From positions 32,024 to 96,023 of the forward strand of contig NZ_JARXRO010000007.1 of NCBI RefSeq assembly GCF_029887935.1: DNA of 64,000 bases, written 5' to 3'. This DNA is from Luteimonas kalidii. Lineage in GTDB: Bacteria > Pseudomonadota > Gammaproteobacteria > Xanthomonadales > Xanthomonadaceae. The translations under genes were made by a program, and so were the position numbers. How positions within the stretch are numbered: the stretch's first letter is position 1; each line of letters opens with the position of its first letter. The notes under the pieces were generated by a model. It saw only the letters and a list, made by a program, of their open reading frames with translations. It was not told the DNA's origin and did not search any database. Below, in pieces: positions 51,709-61,346 of the stretch.

Positions 51709-51801
51709 GGCTCCCTCCAGGGACCGATCGATCGCCCTACCCTACCGCAGCGGGCGCGCGCCTCGGGGGGCCGGAAGTCATGCCCGCGAGGCCGGGCCAC
51801 G

Positions 51802-53130
51802 CTATGGGCGCGCGGTGTCCTCGACCCCGACGTTGCTGGACGCGCGCTCGTATACCTCGCGGTCCAGCAGCCCGGTCTGCCGCGCCACCAGTACCGGCAC
51901 CAGCACCTGGCCGGTGACGTTGGTCATCGTGCGCATCATGTCCAGCACGCGGTCGATCGCGTACAGGATGCCGATCGCTTCCAGCGGGAGGCCCGCGGCG
52001 CTGATCACCACCGTGGCCATGATCACCGCGGTACCCGGCACCCCGGCCGTGCCGAAACTGCCCAGCACCGAAGCCAGCGCGATGATGAAGTACTGGCCGG
52101 TCGACAGCTCCAGCCCCATGAACTGGGCGATGAATACCGCGCCCAGCGCCGGGTAGATCGCGCCGCAGCCGTCCATCTTGATGCTCGCACCCAGCGGCAC
52201 GGCGAAGCTGGCGTAGTCCTTGTTCACCCCAAGGTTGTGGGTGGCCGAACTGAGCGAGAGCGGCAGCGCGGCGAAGCTGCTCGAGGCCACGAAGCCGATC
52301 TGCATCGCCGGCGCCGCGCCGCGGAAGAATTTCAGCGGATTGAGTCCGTGCGCGAGCAGAAGGCCGCTGTAGACCACGATGATGTGGAAAGCGCAGGCCG
52401 CATAGAGTGCGATCACGAACTTGCCGAGCGGCAGCAGCTGACCGAAGCCGTAGCTGCCCACCAGCGCGGCGATCAGGCCGAAGGTGCCCAGCGGCGTGGC
52501 CTCGAGCACGAAGCGCGTGACCTGGATCATCAGCTCGCGCCCCTGGTCGAACAGCGGACGCAGCCCGGCGGTCTTCTCGCCGAGCCTGACCAGGGCGAAG
52601 CCGAGCAGGCCGGCGAAGAAGATCACCTGCAGGATGGTGAAATTGCTCGGCACGATGATGTTCTGGCCATCGGCAGCCTTGCCGGCGCCCAGCGCGGCCA
52701 GCGCCCGGAACGGGTTCTCCGGCACGATGTTGAACAGCACGTCCAGCGGCCCGGGCACCTCGCGCTGGCGGTAGTTCTCCGCCACCTGCAGGCTGGACAT
52801 GTCGACGCCGAGACCGGGCCGGAAGAGCCAGCCGAAGGCCAGGCCCACCGCAACTGCCAGCACCGCGGTGATCGCGAACCAGACGAAGGTACGGCCGGCC
52901 AGCGCCGCGATCGAGCGCTGTCCCGCCAGCGAGCCGACCGCGCTGACCACGGCGAAGAACACCAGCGGGATCGCGATCATCTTGATCAGGTTGACATAGA
53001 CCGTGCCCAGCGGGCCGAACCAGGTCTGCGCCGCGGGCCCCATCAGCCAGCCCGCCAGCGCGCCGAGCACGAAACCGGCGGCGACGCGCTGCCAGAACGG
53101 GATCTTCAGCCAGGTGCGGACCAGGGACAT
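51802..53130 (-). CDS. Dicarboxylate/amino acid:cation symporter (DAACS family)
   Basis: 442 residues with eight membrane segments and two re-entrant hairpins. The HP1 serine-rich motif is VASSSFAALPLSLSSA. The TM7 region DGCGAIYPALGAVFIAQ stands for the usual NMDGTA. HP2 is LGSFGTAGVPGTAVIMA, and TM8 is AIDRVLDMMRTMTNVTGQVLV. The last motif normally reads NVTGD in sodium-coupled members; here the Asp is Gln. It takes up glutamate/aspartate or C4-dicarboxylates. It is divergent from the phosphatase gene and 93 bp from the M16 gene downstream. Confidence 0.93.
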   Translation of the reverse strand: MSLVRTWLKIPFWQRVAAGFVLGALAGWLMGPAAQTWFGPLGTVYVNLIKMIAIPLVFFAVVSAVGSLAGQRSIAALAGRTFVWFAITAVLAVAVGLAFGWLFRPGLGVDMSSLQVAENYRQREVPGPLDVLFNIVPENPFRALAALGAGKAADGQNIIVPSNFTILQVIFFAGLLGFALVRLGEKTAGLRPLFDQGRELMIQVTRFVLEATPLGTFGLIAALVGSYGFGQLLPLGKFVIALYAACAFHIIVVYSGLLLAHGLNPLKFFRGAAPAMQIGFVASSSFAALPLSLSSATHNLGVNKDYASFAVPLGASIKMDGCGAIYPALGAVFIAQFMGLELSTGQYFIIALASVLGSFGTAGVPGTAVIMATVVISAAGLPLEAIGILYAIDRVLDMMRTMTNVTGQVLVPVLVARQTGLLDREVYERASSNVGVEDTARP

Positions 53131-53445
53131 GCGGCTCGCGGATCGGGTGCCTGCCGGCGGACGTGCCACCTTAGCCGACGCCGCGCGCGATGGCGACGCG
53201 GCGCCTGGAACGGGCGGGTGTCATCGACAGGACACCGTGGTCGTGCATGCTGCCGGCCGCACGCGCCACGTCCCCCGTGCCCGCCTGACCGCTCCACCCG
53301 GATATCGGACAATCACGCCGGCGCCTCCGCCTCGCCATGCGTGCATCGGCGAGGCAGCGCCTTCCCTCGAGGTCGGCCGCGAGGCCTCCAGACAGTTCGC
53401 TCCCGCCACTGCGCAGACGCATCCTTCGTTTCGACCGGATCATCA
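53131..53445. other. Divergent intergenic region, symporter / phosphatase
   Basis: 315 bp without a gene. It contains the hairpin CCTCGCCATGC / GCAT-C-GGCGAGG (53329-53353) and a less GC-rich GGATATCGGACAATC near 53299 that may hold a promoter. I find no Pho-box-like repeat. Confidence 0.5.
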
Positions 53446-55149
53446 ATGCCCCGCCCATCCTTCGCCGCTCCGACGTCCCGCCCTATTCCGATCCTCGCCA
53501 CCATGCTCACCGGGCTGCTCGCCGCCTGCGCGGGCACGCCGCAGCCCGCGGAACCCGCCACCTTCGCGGTCGAGGTCCCGAAGATCACCCATCCGGACGG
53601 CGAGACGCCGCAGTGGTGGTACCGCAGCGGCGCAGCGCGCGCGGCCGCCAACGGCGCGATGGCCGGCCGGGCGAAGAACGTCATCGTATTCCTCGGCGAC
53701 GGCATGAGCCTGACCACCGTCGCCGCCGCGCGCATCCACGACGCGCAGCGCCAGGGCCGCCCCGGCGAAGAACACCTGCTGGCGTGGGAACACTTCCCGC
53801 ACACGGCCTTCGCCAAGACCTACAACACCGATTCGCAGACCCCGGACTCGGCCGGCACCATGACCGCGATCGCCACCGGGGTGAAGTCGCACATGGGTGC
53901 CATCGGCGTGTCCGCCGGCAGGCGCGACGACTGCGCCGGGAGCCGCGGCCGCGCGCTTCTTTCGTCGCTGCGGCTGGCCGGCGATGCGGGCATGGCGACC
54001 GGCATCGTCACCACCACCCGGCTCACCCACGCCACGCCCGCCTCCACCTACGCCCACGTGCCCGAGCGCAACTGGGAATCCGACGGCGACCTCCCCGATG
54101 CGGCGCGCGCCGAAGGTTGCCGCGACATCGCCGCGCAGTTGCTCGACTTCGCTCCCGGCAAGGCGCCGACCGTGCTGCTCGGCGGCGGCCGCGGGCAGTT
54201 TCTGCCGGCGAGCGCGCGCGATCCGGAACACGAGGACAAGGTCGGTCTGCGCCAGGACGGCCGCCACCTGGTGGACGAATGGCTGCAGCGCACGCCCGGC
54301 GGCGCGTTCGCCTGGAACAGCGCGCAACTGCAGGCCGCCGCCGACGCACCGGCGGTGCTGGGGCTGTTCGAGTTCGACCACATGCGCTTCGAGCACGATC
54401 GTCCCGCCGACATCGCGGGCGAGCCCGACCTGGAGGCGATGACCCGGTTCGCGATCGGGCGGCTGTCCCGCGATCCCGACGGCTACGTGCTGCTGGTGGA
54501 AGCCGGCCGCATCGACCACGCCCACCACGAAGGCAACGCCTTCCGTGCGCTCGAGGACACCGCCGCGCTGTCGCGCGCGGTGCAGGCGGCGATGGACCTG
54601 ACCTCGGACGAGGACACCCTGATCGTGGTCACCGCCGACCACTCGCACACCCTGGGCTTCGTCGGCTATCCGCGCCGCGGCAATCCCATCCTGGGCAAGG
54701 TACGCGGACCCGCGACCGAGGACGACGACCCCGAGGCCCATGCCCGCGACCTGCTCGGCCTGCCCTACACCACCCTGGTCTACGCCAACGGCCCGGGCTA
54801 CGCGGGCGCCAGCGCGCGCCAGCCGGCCGGTCCCAAGCGCCACCTGCACGCGCCCGGCAGCGTCGAGCCCGCGCACGGACGCCCGGACCTGCGCGACGTC
54901 GACACCACGCATCCGGACTACATGCAGGAATCGCTGGTGCCGCTGAAGTCGGAATCGCACGGCGGCGACGACGTCGGCATCTGGGCGCGCGGACCGGGCA
55001 GCGACGCGTTCCGCGGCACGCTGGAGCAGCACGTGATCCACCACGTCATCATCCAGGCCACGCCGCGCCTGCGCGCGCGCCTGTGCGCGGCCGGTACCTG
55101 CGACGGCAACGGCGTGCCGGTGGAATTGCCCGACGCGCAGACGTTCTGA
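53446..55149 (+). CDS. Alkaline phosphatase, lipoprotein
   Basis: 567 residues. The signal ends in the lipobox TGLLAAC, so it is a periplasmic or outer-membrane lipoprotein. The PhoA-like metal enzyme fold has [20 protein letters not shown] (first Asp), the Ser nucleophile in [48 protein letters not shown] (Asp/His metal ligands) and [16 protein letters not shown] (Asp-His). The C-terminal [17 protein letters not shown] supplies the last His. It hydrolyses phosphate monoesters. The start is the first ATG before the signal peptide; the ribosome binding site is poor. Confidence 0.95.
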   Translation: MPRPSFAAPTSRPIPILATMLTGLLAACAGTPQPAEPATFAVEVPKITHPDGETPQWWYRSGAARAAANGAMAGRAKNVIVFLGDGMSLTTVAAARIHDAQRQGRPGEEHLLAWEHFPHTAFAKTYNTDSQTPDSAGTMTAIATGVKSHMGAIGVSAGRRDDCAGSRGRALLSSLRLAGDAGMATGIVTTTRLTHATPASTYAHVPERNWESDGDLPDAARAEGCRDIAAQLLDFAPGKAPTVLLGGGRGQFLPASARDPEHEDKVGLRQDGRHLVDEWLQRTPGGAFAWNSAQLQAAADAPAVLGLFEFDHMRFEHDRPADIAGEPDLEAMTRFAIGRLSRDPDGYVLLVEAGRIDHAHHEGNAFRALEDTAALSRAVQAAMDLTSDEDTLIVVTADHSHTLGFVGYPRRGNPILGKVRGPATEDDDPEAHARDLLGLPYTTLVYANGPGYAGASARQPAGPKRHLHAPGSVEPAHGRPDLRDVDTTHPDYMQESLVPLKSESHGGDDVGIWARGPGSDAFRGTLEQHVIHHVIIQATPRLRARLCAAGTCDGNGVPVELPDAQTF

Positions 55150-55354
55150 GCGCAGCGATCTGCGGGCGGTCAGCCTGCCGCTCGGCCCGGGGCGCTCCAG
55201 GCCGTCGTCCCGCTGCCGTCGGCGCCGCCGCCTCCGCCCGGCCCCGGTCGACCTGACCGATGCGGTACGGGCGATGATGCGCGCCACCCTCCCGCGCCTG
55301 CGGCCGCCGCGGGTTCCGGACTATCCTGATGCGCCCTGCTCCCGGAATTCGCCC

Positions 55355-56140
55355 ATGAACCGACTCGACGGCAAGGTCTGCCTCGTCACCGGCGCGGCCA
55401 GCGGCATCGGCAAGCGCATCGCCGAGGTCTACGCGCAGGCCGGCGGCCGCGTGGTCATCGCCGACCTCAAGCTCGACGCCGCCGAATCCGCGGCCGCCGC
55501 GATCCGCGAGGCCGGCGGCGAGGCCATGGCCGTGGCGATGGACGTCACCGACGAGGTCCAGGTGGTCGACGGGGTCGCCGCGGTGGTGGCGAAGCACGGA
55601 CGGATCGACGTGCTGGTCTCCAACGCCGGCATCCAGATCGTCAACAAGCTCACCGACTTCAGCCTGGCGGACTGGAAGAAGATGCTCGCCATCCACCTGG
55701 ACGGCGCGTTCCTGACCACGCGCGAATGCCTGCGCGACATGGAGCGCCGCGGCGAGGGTGGCGCGATCATCTACATGGGCTCGGTGCATTCGCACACCGC
55801 GTCGAAGTTGAAGGCGCCCTACGTGACCGCCAAGCACGGCCTGCTGGGCCTGGCGCGCACGGTGGCCAGGGAAGCGGCCGCCTACGGCGTGCGCGCCAAC
55901 GTCATCTGCCCGGGCTTCGTGCGCACGCCGCTGGTGGACAAGCAGATCCCGGAGCAGGCGAAGGAACTCGGCATCACCGAGGATGAGGTGGTCCGCAACG
56001 TGATGCTCAAGGACACGGTGGACGGCGAGTTCACCACCGTCGACGACGTCGCCAATGTCGCGCTGACGCTGGCGGCGTTCGAGACCAATGCGCTGACCGG
56101 GCAGAGCATCGTCGTCAGCCACGGCTGGTTCATGCAGTAG
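55355..56140 (+). CDS. bdhA: 3-hydroxybutyrate dehydrogenase (SDR)
   Basis: 261 residues, classical short-chain dehydrogenase. NAD motif [17 protein letters not shown] (about 11-27), NAG motif VSNAGIQIV, and catalytic Ser-Tyr-Lys in [51 protein letters not shown] and the insertion [36 protein letters not shown] are diagnostic of D-3-hydroxybutyrate dehydrogenases. It oxidises 3-hydroxybutyrate to acetoacetate during PHB breakdown. It is followed 8 bp later by the patatin gene. An intracellular PHB depolymerase is encoded 2.5 kb downstream. Confidence 0.93.
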   Translation: MNRLDGKVCLVTGAASGIGKRIAEVYAQAGGRVVIADLKLDAAESAAAAIREAGGEAMAVAMDVTDEVQVVDGVAAVVAKHGRIDVLVSNAGIQIVNKLTDFSLADWKKMLAIHLDGAFLTTRECLRDMERRGEGGAIIYMGSVHSHTASKLKAPYVTAKHGLLGLARTVAREAAAYGVRANVICPGFVRTPLVDKQIPEQAKELGITEDEVVRNVMLKDTVDGEFTTVDDVANVALTLAAFETNALTGQSIVVSHGWFMQ

Positions 56141-56148
56141 CCCCGGCC

Positions 56149-57357
56149 GTGGACGACGCGACCGACGCGCCACTGGCTCCTGCGATCGCGCGCGACCTGG
56201 CGCGCTATCCGACGATCGCCCTGGTGCTGCAGGGCGGCGCCGCCCTGGGTGGCTACCAGTGCGGGGTGTACGAACGCCTGCACGCGGCGGGCATCGCGCC
56301 GAACTGGATCGCGGGCATCTCGATCGGCGCGATCAACGCCGCGATCATCGCCGGCAGTGCGCCCGACGAGCGCGTGCAGCGGTTGCGCGGGTTCTGGGAC
56401 GTGGTGTCCGAGCCGGCCGGCCCGCTGGCGCTGCCCGCGCTGGGCGTGCGCGCGGCGCTGGCGGCGATGCCCGACGACCACGGCCTGCTGTCGTGGGCGC
56501 GCAACCTGAGCGCGATGGGCGCCCTGGCGCAGGGCCAGCGCGGCTTCTTCCGCGCACGCACGCTCTCGCCGTTCCTGTTCAGCGACGGCAGCGATGCGGC
56601 CACCAGCTTCTACGACACCGCACCGCTGCGCGAGACCCTGCTGCGCTTCGTCGACTTCGAGCGCATCAACCGCGATCGCAGCGTGCGCCTCACCGTCGGC
56701 GCCACCCACGTCACCCGCGGCAACTTCCGCTACTTCGACAGCGCGCTCGAACCGGTCCGGGTCGAGCATATCCTGGCCTCGGGCGCGTTGCCGCCGGCCT
56801 TTCCCGCGGTGGAGATCGACGGCGAGCCGTACTGGGACGGGGGCGTGGTGTCGAATACGCCGCTCGAGTACATCCTCGGCTGCCGTCCGCACGAGGACAC
56901 GCTGGCCTTCCAGGTCGACCTGTGGAGCGCGCGCGGATCCCGGCCGAAAACGATGCTGGATGTGCTCGAGCGGGTGAAGGACATCCGTTACTCCAGCCGC
57001 ACGCGCCACGGCACCCAGATGGTGGAGATGGCGCAGCGCCTGCGCACCTCGTTGCGCGAACTGATCGACCACCTGCCCGACCGCGTCCTGCCGCCGCACC
57101 TGGAACAGGCGCTGTCGCCGTGGCTGGACGACCGCGTGTTCAACATCATCCACCTGATCTACCAGGCCAAGCCGCACGAGCAGGAGAGCAAGGACTACGC
57201 CTTCGGCACCATTCCGCTGCGCGAGCACTGGGACAGCGGCGTGCGCGAGATGGCGCTGACCCTGCAGCGCCCGGACTACTTCACCCTGCCCGACCGCGCC
57301 GCGGGCGTGGCCACCCACGACGTGCACCGCGATACCCGTTCGCGCGCCACGGACTGA
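56149..57357 (+). CDS. Patatin-like phospholipase with DUF3734
   Basis: 402 residues, GTG start 8 bp after bdhA. The patatin domain (about 22-225) has the oxyanion loop LQGGAALGGYQCG, the nucleophile Ser in GISIGAINAAI and the catalytic Asp in YWDGGVVSNTPLEY. The C-terminal DUF3734 (about 270-400) has KDIRYSSRTRHGTQMVEMAQRLR. Patatins of this class frequently sit beside bdhA in PHB-forming proteobacteria, suggesting lipid or PHB-granule hydrolysis, but no activity is established. No signal peptide, so cytoplasmic. Confidence 0.93.
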   Translation: MDDATDAPLAPAIARDLARYPTIALVLQGGAALGGYQCGVYERLHAAGIAPNWIAGISIGAINAAIIAGSAPDERVQRLRGFWDVVSEPAGPLALPALGVRAALAAMPDDHGLLSWARNLSAMGALAQGQRGFFRARTLSPFLFSDGSDAATSFYDTAPLRETLLRFVDFERINRDRSVRLTVGATHVTRGNFRYFDSALEPVRVEHILASGALPPAFPAVEIDGEPYWDGGVVSNTPLEYILGCRPHEDTLAFQVDLWSARGSRPKTMLDVLERVKDIRYSSRTRHGTQMVEMAQRLRTSLRELIDHLPDRVLPPHLEQALSPWLDDRVFNIIHLIYQAKPHEQESKDYAFGTIPLREHWDSGVREMALTLQRPDYFTLPDRAAGVATHDVHRDTRSRATD

Positions 57358-57373
57358 ACACTGCAGCCGGGCG

Positions 57374-57796
57374 TCAGAACGGCTTGGCCAGCACCAGCCA
57401 GATCACCGCCAGCAACCCGAACACCGGCACCTCGTTGAACACGCGCAGCGCCTTCGTGGACGGCAGCGGCCGTCCCTGCGCACTGCCCTTGAGCCAGCGG
57501 CCGGCGATGGTGAAGTGGATCAGCAGCAGTGCGACCAGCGCGAGCTTGGCGTGCAGCCAGCCACCGGTGATGCCGAAGTGCAGCCACAGCGCCAGCCCCG
57601 CGACCACCGCGAAACCGAACATCACGTGGCCGAAGCGGTACAGCCGGCGTCCCATGAGCCACAGCCGCTCCTGCACCGCGCGTTCGGGACCGGCCTCGAC
57701 CAGGTTGATCAGGATCCGCGGCAGGTAGAACACCGCCGCGACCCACGCCATCACGAACAGCAGGTGCGCGGACTTGGTCCACAGGTAGGCGTGCAT
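57374..57796 (-). CDS. HemJ/CopD-like membrane protein
   Basis: 140 residues with four membrane segments. KSAHLLFVMAWVAAVFYLPRILINLVEAG, with the conserved His, and GGWLHAKLALVALLLIHF, with the conserved Lys, match HemJ, the haem-dependent protoporphyrinogen oxidase (His20/Lys78-type residues). Databases often call such proteins CopD-family. It could supply the last but one step of haem synthesis if hemG/hemY are absent. It is convergent with the patatin gene and divergent from the methyltransferase gene. Confidence 0.8.
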   Translation of the reverse strand: MHAYLWTKSAHLLFVMAWVAAVFYLPRILINLVEAGPERAVQERLWLMGRRLYRFGHVMFGFAVVAGLALWLHFGITGGWLHAKLALVALLLIHFTIAGRWLKGSAQGRPLPSTKALRVFNEVPVFGLLAVIWLVLAKPF

Positions 57797-57865
57797 GCGG
57801 CTCTCCTGCGCGGCGCAGGCCGGCATCAGGCTATTGTAGCGACCCCGTTTCCGACCCGATCGCCG

Positions 57866-58468
57866 ATGGCCAAGCGCTACGACCGCCGTTACTTCGACAC
57901 CTGGTACCGCGGCGGCGGCATCGGCGGCGCGCAGCGGCTGGCGCGCAAGGTCGCGCTGGCGGTGGCCACGGCCGAGTACCACCTCGAGCGCCCCGTACGC
58001 AGCGTGCTCGACATCGGCTGCGGCGAAGGCGCGTGGCGCGCGCCGCTGCTGCGGCTGCGGCCGACGCTGCGCTACCTCGGTTTCGACGCCAGCGACTACG
58101 CGGTGGCCCGCTACGGGTCGCGCCGCAACCTGCACCTGGCGCGCTTCGCGGACTTCGCCGCGCTGCGCCCCTGCCCGCCGGTCGACCTGCTGGTGTGCAG
58201 CGACGTGATGCACTACCTGCCGCTGAAGGAACTCGACCGCGGCCTGCCCGGGCTGGCCGAGCTGTGCGGCGGCGTCGCGTTCCTGGAGTGCTTCACCCGC
58301 GAAGACCGCACCGTCGGCGACGACGTCGACTTCCAGGCCCGTCCGGCGCGCTTCTACCGGCGTCGCTTCGAAGCGCTGGGGCTGCGCCCGCTGGGCTCGC
58401 ACTGCTGGCTCTCGCCAGCGCTGGCCGAAGACGTGGCGGCGCTGGAACTGCCTGTTCGAGCGGGCTAG
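57866..58468 (+). CDS. Class I SAM-dependent methyltransferase
   Basis: 200 residues. The Rossmann-fold SAM motif is SVLDIGCGEGAWRAPLL (about 47-63), with the acidic-loop FDASDYAVARYG and motif LLVCSDVMHYLPLKEL. The N-terminal KRYDRRYFDTWYRGG is typical of a small-molecule methyltransferase family. The substrate is unknown. An AT-richer GGCTATTGTAG stretch about 37 bp upstream may carry its -10 element. It is followed after 203 bp by the PHB depolymerase gene. Confidence 0.85.
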   Translation: MAKRYDRRYFDTWYRGGGIGGAQRLARKVALAVATAEYHLERPVRSVLDIGCGEGAWRAPLLRLRPTLRYLGFDASDYAVARYGSRRNLHLARFADFAALRPCPPVDLLVCSDVMHYLPLKELDRGLPGLAELCGGVAFLECFTREDRTVGDDVDFQARPARFYRRRFEALGLRPLGSHCWLSPALAEDVAALELPVRAG

Positions 58469-58637
58469 ACCGGGTCCCGGGCGGCGGAACTGGAGCGGTT
58501 TCCCGTCGCGGACTCCATCGCGGCGCGCGGCGGCCGTTACCGGATCGGGAAGTGCCGGCGAAGGCGCCCCGGCGCCCCTTGGTGCGCCGTTGCGGCGCCG
58601 GAACCGGCCTTGACTCCCTCCTCCGACCGATGCGTTA

Positions 58638-58652
58638 TGCTGCGTTGCAGCA
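58638..58652 (+). promoter_or_regulatory. Perfect PhaR-type operator before the PHB depolymerase
   Basis: TGCTGC-GTT-GCAGCA is a perfect 15-bp palindrome containing CTGC-N3-GCAG, the published recognition pattern of PhaR, the repressor of PHB granule genes. A -35-like TTGACT lies at 58609-58614 and the -10 region overlaps the palindrome. The phaZ start codon is 20 bp downstream. Confidence 0.65.
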
Positions 58653-58671
58653 GCCGCCCACCGTGATGCCG

Positions 58672-60024
58672 ATGCTCCTGTACCAGTTCCACGAACTCAC
58701 CCGCTCCTGGATGGCCCCGCTCACCTACTGGGCGGAGGCCAACGCGAAGGCGTTTTCGGCGTCCGGCAGCTGGCTGTCCTCCACGCCCGGCGCCGAGCGC
58801 ATCGCCGCGGCCAACGAGCTGCTGTACCGCGTCGGCAAGGACTACGAGAAACCCGCCTTCGACATCCATTCGATCGAATGGGAAGGCGAGGTGTACCCGG
58901 TGGTCGAGAAGACCGTCCTCGGTACCCCGTTCTGCAACCTGGTGCGCTTCAAGCGCTACACCGACGACGCCGGCACGATCGGCGAGATGCGCGGGCAGCC
59001 GTCGGTGCTGATCGTGGCGCCGCTCTCGGGCCATCACGCCACCCTGCTGCGCGACACCGTGCGCACCATGCTGCGCGACCACAAGGTCTACATCACCGAC
59101 TGGATCGACGCGCGCATGGTGCCCAGGTCCGCCGGCACGTTCACGCTCGACGACTACGTCCACACCATCGAGGATTTCATCCGCCACATCGGCGCCAGCG
59201 AGCTGCACGTGATGAGCGTGTGCCAGCCGACGGTCCCGGTGCTCGCGGCGGTGTCGCTGATGGCCGCGCGCGGCGAGGCCGTGCCGCGTTCGCTGGTGAT
59301 GATGGGTGGGCCGATCGACACCCGCCAGTCTCCGACCTCGGTCAACAACCTCGCCACCCAGAAGCCGCTGTGGTGGTTCGAGAGCAACGTCATCCACCCC
59401 GTGCCGCAGAACTACCCCGGCGCCGGGCGCCGTGTCTACCCGGGCTTCCTGCAGCACACCGGCTTCGTGGCGATGAACCCGGAGCGGCACTTCATGTCGC
59501 ACTGGGATTTCTACCAGAACCTGCTCAAGGGCGATCTCGACGATGCCGAGTCGCACCGCCGGTTCTACGACGAGTACAACGCCGTGCTCGACATGCCGGC
59601 CGAGTACTACCTCGACACCATCCGCGTCGTGTTCCAGGAGCACCTGCTGCCGCGCGGACTGTGGGACGTCGGCGACGAGCGCGTGCAGCCGTCGAAGATC
59701 CGCGGCACCGCGCTGCTGACCATCGAGGGCGAACTCGACGACATCTCGGGCCTCGGCCAGACCCGCGCCGCGCTGGACCTGTGCACCGGCATCGATGCAG
59801 ACCGCCGACACCATCTGACGGTCAAGGGCGCCGGCCACTACGGCATCTTCAGCGGCCGCCGCTGGCGCGAGCAGGTCTATCCGAAGGTGCGCGACTTCAT
59901 CGCCGCGAACGCGGCGACCGAGGCCAAGGCGCCTGCGCGCAAGCGTTCGGCCAAGCCGGCCGCGAAGAAGGCCCCGCCACGCAAGGCGGCGAAGGCCACC
60001 ACCCGGCGACCGGCACGCCGCTGA
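58672..60024 (+). CDS. phaZ: Intracellular polyhydroxyalkanoate depolymerase
   Basis: 450 residues from MLLYQFHELTRSWMAPLTYWAEAN, the standard family start; ATGs at 58666 and 58630 are alternatives, the latter overlapping the operator. It degrades native PHB granules. The catalytic triad is Cys184 (MSVCQPTVP), Asp356 (EGELDDISG) and His389 (KGAGHYGIFSGRRW), with the spacing of Cys183/Asp355/His388 in the Cupriavidus enzyme. WWFESNVIHPVPQNYPGAGRRVYPGFLQ and the DFYQNLLKGD region are also conserved. The Lys/Ala/Pro-rich tail (about 420-450) resembles DNA- or granule-binding tails. Confidence 0.95.
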   Translation: MLLYQFHELTRSWMAPLTYWAEANAKAFSASGSWLSSTPGAERIAAANELLYRVGKDYEKPAFDIHSIEWEGEVYPVVEKTVLGTPFCNLVRFKRYTDDAGTIGEMRGQPSVLIVAPLSGHHATLLRDTVRTMLRDHKVYITDWIDARMVPRSAGTFTLDDYVHTIEDFIRHIGASELHVMSVCQPTVPVLAAVSLMAARGEAVPRSLVMMGGPIDTRQSPTSVNNLATQKPLWWFESNVIHPVPQNYPGAGRRVYPGFLQHTGFVAMNPERHFMSHWDFYQNLLKGDLDDAESHRRFYDEYNAVLDMPAEYYLDTIRVVFQEHLLPRGLWDVGDERVQPSKIRGTALLTIEGELDDISGLGQTRAALDLCTGIDADRRHHLTVKGAGHYGIFSGRRWREQVYPKVRDFIAANAATEAKAPARKRSAKPAAKKAPPRKAAKATTRRPARR

Positions 60025-60063
60025 GGCTCGCACCGCGGCGCGAGCCGCGGGCGCCCGCCGGCG

Positions 60064-60972
60064 TCACGCGTACTGCGCGGTCTTGACCAGCAGGTGCTTG
60101 GCCAGCAGGCCGTGCAGGCGCCCGATGCCGCGCGCGATGTGCATGGTGGCGAACAGCAGCGCCACCCCGATGACGCTCATCAGAGCCAGCAGCCAGGGCG
60201 CCTGTTCGGGAATGTCGAGACCGAACATCCACACATTCATATGTACGCCCGGCAGCAGCGCCAGGGGGCTCAACGCGAACGACAGCGAGACCGCCAGCAG
60301 CGTCACCGCGATCGTGAAGTAGGTCACGCCCAGCGGCAGCATCAGCAGCATGTACAGCATCGTCGACCAGGTGCGCGCATCCGTGAACATGTCGCCGATG
60401 CGTTGCCAGATCGTGCGCCCCCGCACCGTGTACAGCGGCCGCCGCGGCATGCGCTCGCCCAGCATCACCTCCACGATCCGCCCTTCCACCAGCGACAGCA
60501 CGCGCACCGAGCCGAAGAACAGGATCAGCAGCGGGATGCCGATGATGGTGATCGACAGTCCCAGCGAGACCGAGAAGCCCGCCACCACCCAGGTGAAGTA
60601 GAAGATGCCGGTGGCCAGCGACAGCAGCATGTAGAACAGCGAGGCGTAGGCGCGCGGGTCGGCGAACACGCCGAAGAAGCGCCCCAGCGCGGACCCCCGC
60701 GGCGGCGGCGCGGGCGGGCGCAGCGCGGTCTGCACCTTGACCTCGGTGTCGCGGTAGATGTCCGCCACCTCGTCGGGCGCGCCGTAGCTGGACGCCACCG
60801 CGGCGATCACCTCGGCCTCGCTGCGGCCCGGATTCTCGGCCAGTTCCGAGCGCAGGTATTCCTCCGCGTCGTACAGCGCGTCCTGCACCAGCGCCGGATC
60901 GGCACCGGCCAGCGAGCGGCGCAGCTGTTCAAGGTAGGCGGGGATGGTGGTGGGCAGGGCGTGGGTGTTCAT
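60064..60972 (-). CDS. HAAS/sensor-domain membrane protein
   Basis: 302 residues. The N-terminal HAAS-type helical domain (about 8-80, PAYLEQLRRSLAGADPALVQDALYDAEEYLRSEL...EVIAAVASSYGAPDEVADIYRDTE) is followed by a bacterial 'sensor' domain of about six membrane segments in two similar halves (FADPRAYASLFYMLLSLATGIFYFTW and FTDARTWSTMLYMLLMLPLGVTYFTI), an internal duplication. Such proteins pair with PadR regulators. Its start overlaps the padR stop (ATGA), so the two are coupled. Role: probably membrane-stress sensing, by inference. Confidence 0.88.
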   Translation of the reverse strand: MNTHALPTTIPAYLEQLRRSLAGADPALVQDALYDAEEYLRSELAENPGRSEAEVIAAVASSYGAPDEVADIYRDTEVKVQTALRPPAPPPRGSALGRFFGVFADPRAYASLFYMLLSLATGIFYFTWVVAGFSVSLGLSITIIGIPLLILFFGSVRVLSLVEGRIVEVMLGERMPRRPLYTVRGRTIWQRIGDMFTDARTWSTMLYMLLMLPLGVTYFTIAVTLLAVSLSFALSPLALLPGVHMNVWMFGLDIPEQAPWLLALMSVIGVALLFATMHIARGIGRLHGLLAKHLLVKTAQYA

Positions 60973-61346
60973 GCGCGGGTCCCCTCCAGGACGGCGTCGA
61001 CGGAGTCACGGGTGGCGCGCCAGGCGGCGGCCCAGTCGCGCAGGGCGGCATGCCCGGCGTCGGTGATGCGGTAGTAGCGGCGCGGCGGGCCGGCGTCGGA
61101 CGGTTCGACGAAGCTGTCCAGCAGCCCGGCCGCCTGCAGGTTGCGCAGCACCGGGTACAGCGCGCTCTGCTTGCCGCTCAGCACGCCCTGGCCGACCTGC
61201 TCCAGCCGCTTGGCGATCTGGTAGCCGTACATCGGTTCTCCGGAGGCGGCCAGGACCGCCAGCAGCGCCAGCGCCACCGTGCCGGCGCTGAGTTCCTTCT
61301 GGAACTTGCGCAGGTGCGGATCGCCCGGTGCCTCGCCATCGACCAT
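60969..61346 (-). CDS. PadR-family transcriptional regulator
   Basis: 125 residues. The winged helix (about 12-95) reads [55 protein letters not shown], with the PadR hallmark YPVLRNLxxxGLL and the wing [20 protein letters not shown]. It is a small PadR-s2 type without a long C-terminal domain. It probably represses its own operon with the HAAS/sensor gene. A short dyad GTAT / ATAC (61359-61373) lies just upstream of the ATG. Confidence 0.92.
   Translation of the reverse strand: MVDGEAPGDPHLRKFQKELSAGTVALALLAVLAASGEPMYGYQIAKRLEQVGQGVLSGKQSALYPVLRNLQAAGLLDSFVEPSDAGPPRRYYRITDAGHAALRDWAAAWRATRDSVDAVLEGTRA

Noticed and set aside
50305..55149. A 1,614-codon open frame on the plus strand
   Set aside because: Only its last 567 codons (from 53446) encode a recognisable protein, the alkaline phosphatase. 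The rest runs antisense to two M16 peptidase genes and the symporter and is Arg/Gln/His-rich, a normal shadow in very GC-rich DNA.
58630..58671. Upstream ATG at 58630 as start of the PHB depolymerase
   Set aside because: It lies before the perfect PhaR-type palindrome and adds residues (MRYAALQQPP) that the family lacks; the triad spacing agrees with a start at 58672.
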